Positions 56,481 to 64,000 of a stretch of DNA of 64,000 bases are shown piece by piece; position 1 is the stretch's first letter, and each line of letters opens with the position of its first letter. The notes under the pieces were generated by a model, which was not told the DNA's origin, searched no databases, and worked only from the letters and a program-made list of their open reading frames with translations. The stretch comes from Sisyra terminalis (taxonomy: Eukaryota; Arthropoda; Insecta; Neuroptera; Sisyridae), in the NCBI GenBank assembly GCA_958496175.1, contig OY292275.1:12276001-12340000 (forward strand), read 5' to 3'. The translations under genes and the position numbers were made by a program.

Positions 56481-56655
56481 GGTATTCGATACTAAATAAG
56501 ACATGAATTAAAAAAAAAGAAGTGATAAATTTGATATTTCCAATAGCATTTCCAATATTTAAGTCTTCTTTTCTTTAAGACAACTTTAGGTGGGCCACAA
56601 AGTTGGAAATTTTTATTAGAGATTGGTTTGAACCTAGTCAAATTGGGGAACCACT
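56411..56655. mobile_element. hAT-like MITE
   Basis: Starts cagtatttctcaatctatgg and ends attggggaaccactag; ends are weakly inverted and of the same class as the neighbours. No ORF. Confidence 0.4.
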
Positions 56656-56659
56656 AGCA

Positions 56660-56973
56660 CGGGTGAATCCAGGATTTTTTTCTGGGAGAGGTACAAGGGA
56701 TGAACGGGAAAAAAATCTACAATAATGTTTGAAATAAACTTATCAATTTAAAACTTCAATTTTTTTCTGCAAGTTCAAGTACCTATGTAAATAAAAGTTT
56801 ATGAAAGTGTGTATTTCACTCATATTCTTTCTGTTATTTTATCCATGTATTTTAACAACTCTGATAATTTGATTTGCTTTTAACTTTTAGTACTGTGATG
56901 GAATATCCACAGTACCCAAAAATACTGTCCAGGGGTGCAAGGGGTACGTTCACCCCCTTAAATTCACCCTTGG
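56660..56973. mobile_element. TIR MITE, hAT-like
   Basis: The ends cacgggtgaatccagg and taaattcacccttg are imperfect inverted repeats. Contains gaggtacaaggg and ggggtgcaaggggtacg. No ORF. Confidence 0.4.
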
Positions 56974-57217
56974 TCAATGATGTAGACAATATGAGTAGTC
57001 TGGAATTCGTAAGTAAAGAGTAGTTGCATCTATCGATAAATGATAACAGATATGATTTATTAGTAGTCAAAGAGTAGCATTTTTGAATAAGATATTTACA
57101 ATTTGTACACAAAAATGTATTGCAATACAAATATTATACAATTTAATTTAACAAAAATATACTATTAAATTAAATAATGAACTATTGTCCAAATAAATTC
57201 TTAACATATTCTTCAGT

Positions 57218-57836
57218 AAGGAACAAATGAATATAATATTTAAAAAACTATATTGGCTCATTGGAAAAAAATCAAAATTAAAATTAGAAACAAAAATCAT
57301 CATATACAAATCTATAATAAAACCTATATGGACGTACGGAGTTCAACTTTGGGGTTCCGCTAAAAATTCAAATTTACAAATAATAGACCGCTGCCAATCG
57401 AAAATTATTAGAGCCATCATTGGCGCTCCTAAGTACGTGCGAAATTCTATAATACTTAGAGATACCGACACTGAAACAGTCAAAGAAGTCACTTTGAAAA
57501 TTAGTAAAACCTACAAGAAAAGACTTGACTCACACCCGAACCAATCAGCCAGGAAGATCTTAAAAGCCAAACGTTTCACGAGACTCAAGCGAAATGATCC
57601 ACTGAACCTAATGGAGTAAATTTGAAATCAATAGTCGAGGCCAATGATGGACCCACCTTCCACATCCAATTCTACACAAAGGTGTAGGGAGGACTAATTA
57701 CTCTAGTTTTTTTTTTTTTTTTTTTTTTAGTTTTAGACTTAAGAGTTGTAATAAATTTTATTAGAGATATATTTATATCTGATTCAAAAATTATAAATAA
57801 AAATGATAACAAAAAAAAAAAAAAAAAAAAAAAAAA
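57218..57836 (+). mobile_element. Jockey-type LINE, 5'-truncated, with poly(A) tail
   Basis: The 12-bp copies atattcttcagt at 57206-57217 and 57837-57848 flank the insertion. It contains the C-terminal part of a reverse-transcriptase polyprotein and a 3' UTR with a T-run (57708-57730) and a terminal A-run of about 27 (57811-57837). It is typical of target-primed reverse transcription with abortive first-strand synthesis. Confidence 0.9.
57227..57619 (+). pseudogene. Jockey reverse-transcriptase C-terminal ORF
   Basis: 130 codons opening KLYWLIGKKSKLKLETK, then KPIWTYGVQLWGSAKNSN and RAIIGAPKYVRNSI, ending SHPNQSARKIL and RLKRNDPLNL. These are the conserved C-terminal blocks of Jockey ORF2. 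The frame stays open from the insertion start; no catalytic RT or endonuclease remains. Not expected to be a functional gene. Confidence 0.88.
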
Positions 57837-59330
57837 ATATTCTTCAGTGATTGAGTACTATTGGATCTTTCTACAACCACAAACGAAATGACTACTAAGG
57901 TTATACTGATTATTATATTGTAAAATTAAGCACTACAAAAAAATATTACCGATTATAATGATGACATAAAAATCGTAGGAAGAGAACTTCAGAAATTTTC
58001 ATTTTATAATATTTTTATGGAAACTAAAAATTTATGTAAAGCTTTATAGTACGGCCACTACAAGGCCAACACATTATAGGTAATACATCGAAACTCCTCT
58101 TCAGTATGATTGAATCACTAACAATAATATCACTTTATAGCGATATCGATAATAAAATCATAAAAATGAAACGGTGGCATTGAAATGAAGTAACGTATCC
58201 CACAACAAAAATTATCCTCAAAACATAAAAATGTCCGATATGACGTAAATAATCAATAGCTTCATATAGTTATCAAAGCCTCGATTCGTAAACATATTAA
58301 TTTTTATGACAACTATTTCAAAATTGACGAGGAAAAACTTTACGAGAAAAATAAAAAATTTGAATTGGGTTTATTTTTGGTGTGAAGTTTTATTGTCTGA
58401 TTACAAAAAAATATTTGAGTTCTGAATAAATCAATGCGCTGTGAAATGAAGGGGTAAAAAATTTTTAGAGCTTAAATTCATAAAATTTAAATTAAATTAA
58501 AAATTGGATTGTTAAAATTCAATGTAAAAGAAGTTTTTAAGAAGGGTTTCCAATCCACTAAAACTTCATTTAGATTCAGATATCGTAAGATGGTATTTGC
58601 ATTTTACAGTTTTGTAACATATTGATTCGTTTTATAATTGACTGATAAGAGAACCCCTGTAGAACTGAAAATTTTCAAAGAACTTCTTTAGAAACAATTA
58701 ATGTGCAAATATAAACAATTCAAAGGATGTTTTTGAATAAATTTAAACTTGAGAAGAGTGTTATTCTGTCATATCATTTTATCTGTAAATCGCTAAATGT
58801 TTTTCAAGACTCAACCCAAGGGTTGCGACCTTCCTGGGAAGAGTTTCCGATGTAAAGAGAAAATAAAGTTTATCTTGAATGATTAGTTGCGAAAATTAAT
58901 TTATTGATTCGCTTTTCTGCCGTTTCATTATATTCCCTTGAGTGAAACATATACACACTTATTAATTATAAGACTAACTAATAAATTTCATTAGTGTAGA
59001 CATATAAGAACTGAATTCTTATAGCCCATTTTCACGCTATAGAGGCTGCTATTGAAAAAAAATTCAAGAAATAAAAAAGTAAAATAATGGTTTAGTTTTT
59101 TTCTATTTTTTTCAAATTAAGCGTTCCTTTTTTTTAATGAAAATTTTATATCTGATTTTTGAAGCTGTGTTATATTAGCCAATATTACAAAAATACTACC
59201 TCGATAATTTTTTTGTTTCGATTTGTTAGGGGTGCCATCTAGCATGAAGTATCAGAATTGTTCTAATTTTTACAATTTTCTCAGGAGCACTATTTTCCAT
59301 CGAAAGATGCGCATATTTTAGTTCTATGAT

Positions 59331-59802
59331 AGTTGCCCACTAGAAAATTCCCCACACGAAAGTTACCCAAATAGAAATTTACTCACAAAGAAAATTCCTC
59401 ACACAAAAATTAATGCAAAATGATTTATTCTCACATAGAAATTAACCCATAGCGAAAAATATTTATTTTATTTGCAATTTCATTTATTGTTATTTTATTA
59501 TTAGTATTGTATCACACTACTAACCAATTTGAAAAAAATAACTTATTTTTTGGAAAAAAAATATGAATTTAAAAAAATAAATAAAGGCTCATATCCCTTT
59601 TAGTGACAGCAATATTTGACAACGTTTCCGTTTCTACTTTGTGTTTTATTTTTTATTAATTCAATTTTAATATCATAAAAGTTCCTTTAACTAACAATAC
59701 TATTTTAATACAAATAATAAATTAAATATTAAATATGATTTATTTCTTTTGAGTAAATTTTTATGTGGGCAACTTTCGATTTTTCTAGAGGGTAAATGTC
59801 TG
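59331..59802. repeat. MITE-like repeat with irregular ~20-bp units
   Basis: agttgcccactagaaaattc starts it, and an inverted version (gggcaactttcgatttttctagaggg) lies near 59765. Between are loose repeats of the form cacanagaaaattac. No ORF. Family not recognised. Confidence 0.45.
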
Positions 59803-62800
59803 GCCACCGCATATTTTACCAAATAAAAGGTCATTTTTTTAAAAAAGGTAAAACATACATAGTTTATTTTTGCAGGACCTAAGTCTAATAATAGCTCAAA
59901 CGATTCATAAGGATGAAACTTTGTTTCAACCCTTAATTTTATGTAGGACCTCCTTTCCCTTAATTGTTTTACTAAATAAATACATATAGCCAATTATGAA
60001 TAGAACAAAGGAATGTAACAAATTACCACGTTCTATCAAAATCGGTTATGTCTTTCTTAAATTACAATAAAAGATACAAACAAAAATTCAAAAAGATAAT
60101 TTATTATAATTTAATAAGAAATCGGGACAACAGTTAAAAGAAAAGATTTAAATAAAAAGAATACATATTTCTATGTAGTTTCAAATATATGAATATTTAA
60201 ACATTTTTTACTGATTCCAATTCCAAATTAAATGGATCGCAATAATATCCACAACATTAAATTGAACGATTTTTTACTATTTCAATTTTTAATGAACACT
60301 TTCGGAAATAATTCACGATAATTACTCTGGAAAATAAATTATTTGCTTGGCAAAAACTGGTAATTACGATATTTGAATGTTTCAAATGCCGCAAGTGCTC
60401 ATAATATTGGAGTACAAGTTTCACAATGAACCAATTTTTGGATAATATATACAAAACATGTAGCACAACTTGGATCTGATGTCTACAAAAAACCTTACAT
60501 AATTGGTGTAATAAAATAAAAGAATTCCAATCAAATGTTTCAAACTGTTGATGAAACCATAACTTTAAATTTAAGATGAACATTTTACTAAAATTTTTGC
60601 ATTGAAAAAGATTACATGTATATAATTTTTTTTGGGACTTTCCCTTCTTTATTATATAATTGTATCGAGCACGTTCTTGTGTTCTTATGATTTAAGTGAA
60701 ATTTGAAAATGTAAATCTTTCAATTTTGTCATTTTATTGTGACCCGTTTGACCATAATAAGTTCACTTTACGATCCTCCACGTCCTATCAAGATGTAAAA
60801 TTCTCCGAGAAAGTCCAAACAGGTCAACACTTGCAGAAATAAAAAAAGAACAGTCGCAAATGCTCTTTCTATATTGTTTTATCATAAGATTAATTGGTTA
60901 AATCATCGATCTCGAATGTAAACACTGCATAAATAAAAATATATTTGACAGGCGTTTAGCTTATATACTCAGTAATGTTTACAAAACGTCGTTTATCTCA
61001 AATACAAATTTAGATAACTGTCGTTCGAATGATTAGATATAGAACGAAAATCGACCACACTAACACAAAATAACATAAAAGTCATTTTCAACTAACGGTA
61101 TATAATTTCCACGATATTTTTTATGTAAATATTTCAATATTTAAACATTTAAAGTTTCTCCTGTTTATACGATAAATTAATACCTCGTTTCCAAACACTC
61201 ATTTCCCATGTTTTTAATTCGAATGACCTAATTCCATTTCGATGAAATATTAATCAATCAAAAAAGCTTTTACTTGACATTAAAAACCCCTCAAATCAAT
61301 TTTCGAAGGAAAAATCTAATTATTATGTTTTACCTCAATATGATTAATGAAGTTTTTTCTCCTCCTAAATGCTATTTTATAATAATAAATTTTGAAATTG
61401 TGGCACGTTTTCGTGAATTTTCGAAATGATATCCGCATTTGAATTTCAATAAAAAAAAAATGAATTAGAACGTCTTAAGAGTTTATAAATCAATTTGGTC
61501 GATGTAATTGTTTTCGATATTAATTAATTTGTTAATTATCATAGCCTTGAAATTTATTCATTATTATAAAGGTGCATTATTTATCAATTAAAGACTAGCT
61601 AACCTTTGACGGTTTTATAATGGAGAGACGGCGAAACAATTAGATTTGCGATTGAAATTTTTTTAAAATTGAAATTATCAATGTTCTTCCGGAAGATGAA
61701 AGAAGTTTACAATTAAATATCGTAAATATTTCAGGCCTTCTTAAATGAATACTGAATTTTAATTCTGCATAAATTCTGAATAATAATTATTGAATCAGGT
61801 GATTGAAGACCAAAAAATTGTATGTATAAAATATATGTATTCAATTTACACGACTCTTCGGTCGGTTTTATTTTGACTTCTTCAGGTATTTTGAACACAA
61901 CATGTACCTTGACTATAAGTTTGAATTTGTGGTGAAGATACTTGAAGAAGGCCAAATAAAATCGACAAAACATCGTGGAAATTGAATCAATATAATAATA
62001 TTAGGAAAAAATTTAAATGTCGACAAAGCCAAAGAACAAAGAATGTATATAAACACAAACCAGTGAGTGAAAATAAAATATAATCATTGTTTCAAAAGTG
62101 AATTAATTGGTTGTTGTCATTTGTTTCAACTGACATTTCAATTTCAATAAGTTGAAAATTTTTGTCATTTGTCAGTTTTTGTGTCAGTGATGGTTGTGAA
62201 AATTTCAGGGGTACCACTACTAAATAAAACACAGTATGTTTGGTCTTTAATGACTTAATTCAAAAGCACAGTTATTTAAATTTCTTTGAAAAGCAATTGA
62301 TTAAAAAATATCTACAAAAAAATAAATTTTGTACATTTGTATCTTACAATCATATTGTTTATATTCGAAGAGTGGAAGCCAAAAAAAAATTCTTATCATT
62401 GGGTGTTCAAAATTGGTAGGACACAAAAATAATCTTTACACTAATTAGCAACACCAATGTCAAATATTTGATAAGAAAAAAAATGAGTAGAGCAGAAATA
62501 ATGCAACCGAAATATACAAATTATTTAACGGTCAGATATATTGGTTTCGAAAATTATGATTTTAAAAAAATTTAATGAAAATATTTGCAATTTTATATCT
62601 AAAAAACAAAATACTATTTCAAAGAATTTTAAGAATAATTCTTATAAATTATATTATAAAAATATGGATACCTTGTAATTTTCCATGAATCTCCATATAA
62701 AATCCTCTCTATTTTACTGGAACTATAAATAATAAAGTATGCCACGTACTAAAATACGAAATTTATTGGGGTGTTTCCCCCTTGGAAAGTGAATATTACG

Positions 62801-64000
62801 TTAAGGTTAAACTATGAATTATGGTAAGTAGAAAGGTACAGATTGTTATTAACTTCCACTTCGGGTCCAATACGCATAAATTAATTGACTTCAAGACGCT
62901 TTTTTTGCACAAGTTCAAGTTTAAATTGCCGCCAAAAATAATCGATACCTTGTAACAATGTCGCTGGTCTAGCAATTTACGATTCAATCTTTAAATTTGG
63001 GATTAAAATCAAGCAAATTTAAAAATCAAAAAATTGATATTTGTGCTTTAAAAACAATTCTTTTGAGATGTAAAGAATCTTCTAGTGTTTGGGTTTTAAT
63101 GGTTATTATTTAAAAAAAATTAGATGTTCTTGTTTGAGTTCATTTGTAAGTCCAGCCTTCCATTACAATCTATTGAGGTCCGACCGAAATTAGTTTTGTC
63201 GGCCGAAACCAAGGGCCCAAAGCAATCTGTTAAGCAGTTTTGTTTATATATAATTAGATGTTTACGAATTTATTTTTTCAAATTGTTTTTATCAAATCGT
63301 ACCTTAATTTTTTTGTTTAAGCTTACCACTATTCGTGGCACAACTTGAGTTGTTTAAAAGTAAAAATTTTTTGTAATTCCTTCTTTATGACAATTGTTTT
63401 CTTGTTTACACCTAAACAAAACATGGGGAACTCTAAAATATTTGATTAGCAATCAAGAACAACAACAACAATAAAATTAGCACATTTTTCCATCTGTTTA
63501 TTATGTTGTGCAAATTATTTTCATTGAATTTCTGAATAATTTCAGCATAAAATGTCAAACGAAATCACCTACCATTGGCATAATTAAATCGGCAAACTTA
63601 TGTAATAAAATCAAAAAGTTCCACTTTGTACGATCAAAACTTATCAAATCTAGGATCTTACAATTCTGGTTAGATATTCAACGATGCCAAGTTAAGATAA
63701 AAATTCAGACAATTTAATAAAGCTCCACTGACCATAAAAAAGTAAAACCATAAACCAAGCAAATTTTTTGATTCGGTTAACATATTATTTTATGCTTCTA
63801 CCAATTAAGGATTTTACTGGAAAATAAAAATATAATTTAAGGTGTTTTTTTTTGTTGTAATTAAAGAGTTTAAAATTGGCTGTTAATGTTGCACTAACAT
63901 TTCGTAATTCTAATAGTTTTGCTGATATAAACGATAATAAAAAGAAACAATTTACAATTTATGCAGTCTGTGCTATAAAATTAAATGTAAAACTCAACCA

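Larger units (their letters stand above)
54334..64000 (-). other. Probable 5' intron of GEF gene
   Basis: No exon recognised on either strand apart from transposon fragments: a nested hAT cluster (55513-56973), a Jockey (57218-57836) and a TIR MITE (59331-59802). The acceptor at 54334-54336 shows that at least one upstream exon exists, beyond or hidden in this stretch. From 59803 to 64000 it is AT-rich with nothing recognised. Confidence 0.6.

Overview
The window looks like nuclear DNA of an insect. It is very AT-rich, has spliced genes with short exons and introns from 57 bp to nearly 8 kb, and carries Jockey, Gypsy, Helitron, Tc1/mariner and hAT debris. The order cannot be fixed from the sequence alone. 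There is no sign of bacterial, organellar or CRISPR DNA.

Two host genes lie tail to tail. On the + strand (1990-27682), twelve phase-consistent exons encode an R7-family regulator of G-protein signalling, closest by eye to RGS9/RGS11: DEP, DHEX, GGL, RGS and a long serine-rich tail. The model has 890 codons plus stop from the first visible Met. The upstream N-terminal exon is not visible. On the - strand (54333 down to 44496), eight exons encode a Rho guanine-nucleotide exchange factor of the ARHGEF17/ARHGEF10 type: DH, PH and a C-terminal beta-propeller. This model is 1316 residues with the 5' end missing. Every junction in both models keeps frame.

The R7 RGS is expected to pair with Gbeta5 and speed GTP hydrolysis on Galpha-o/i. 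The GEF is expected to activate Rho. They are physical neighbours only; nothing in the sequence shows they work together.

The most unusual RGS features are a tail with three CPW(E/D) motifs, a 57-nt weak-donor intron whose retention would delete that tail, and a GC-AG intron. Between the gene ends lies an approximately 8-kb foldback structure (about 33980-41977). Its arms carry four approximately 340-bp tandem repeats each, decayed copies of an unrecognised two-exon ORF, tRNA-like pol III promoter modules and CRE-type TGACGTCA motifs. It folds on an axis near 38665.

Introns and intergenic DNA are mostly transposon remains: a 1.0-kb Helitron with intact ends (14469-15492), a Helitron Rep relic (22064-22590), a Gypsy-like solo LTR (16488-16887), a LINE RT fragment (about 16953-17073), a 5'-truncated Jockey with 12-bp target-site duplications (57218-57836), a Tc1/mariner nested inside a hAT element (52352-53672), a decayed Tc1 element (49198-49935), several MITEs and three smaller foldbacks. 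From 54334 to 64000 no host exon was recognised; it is probably 5' intron of the GEF gene.
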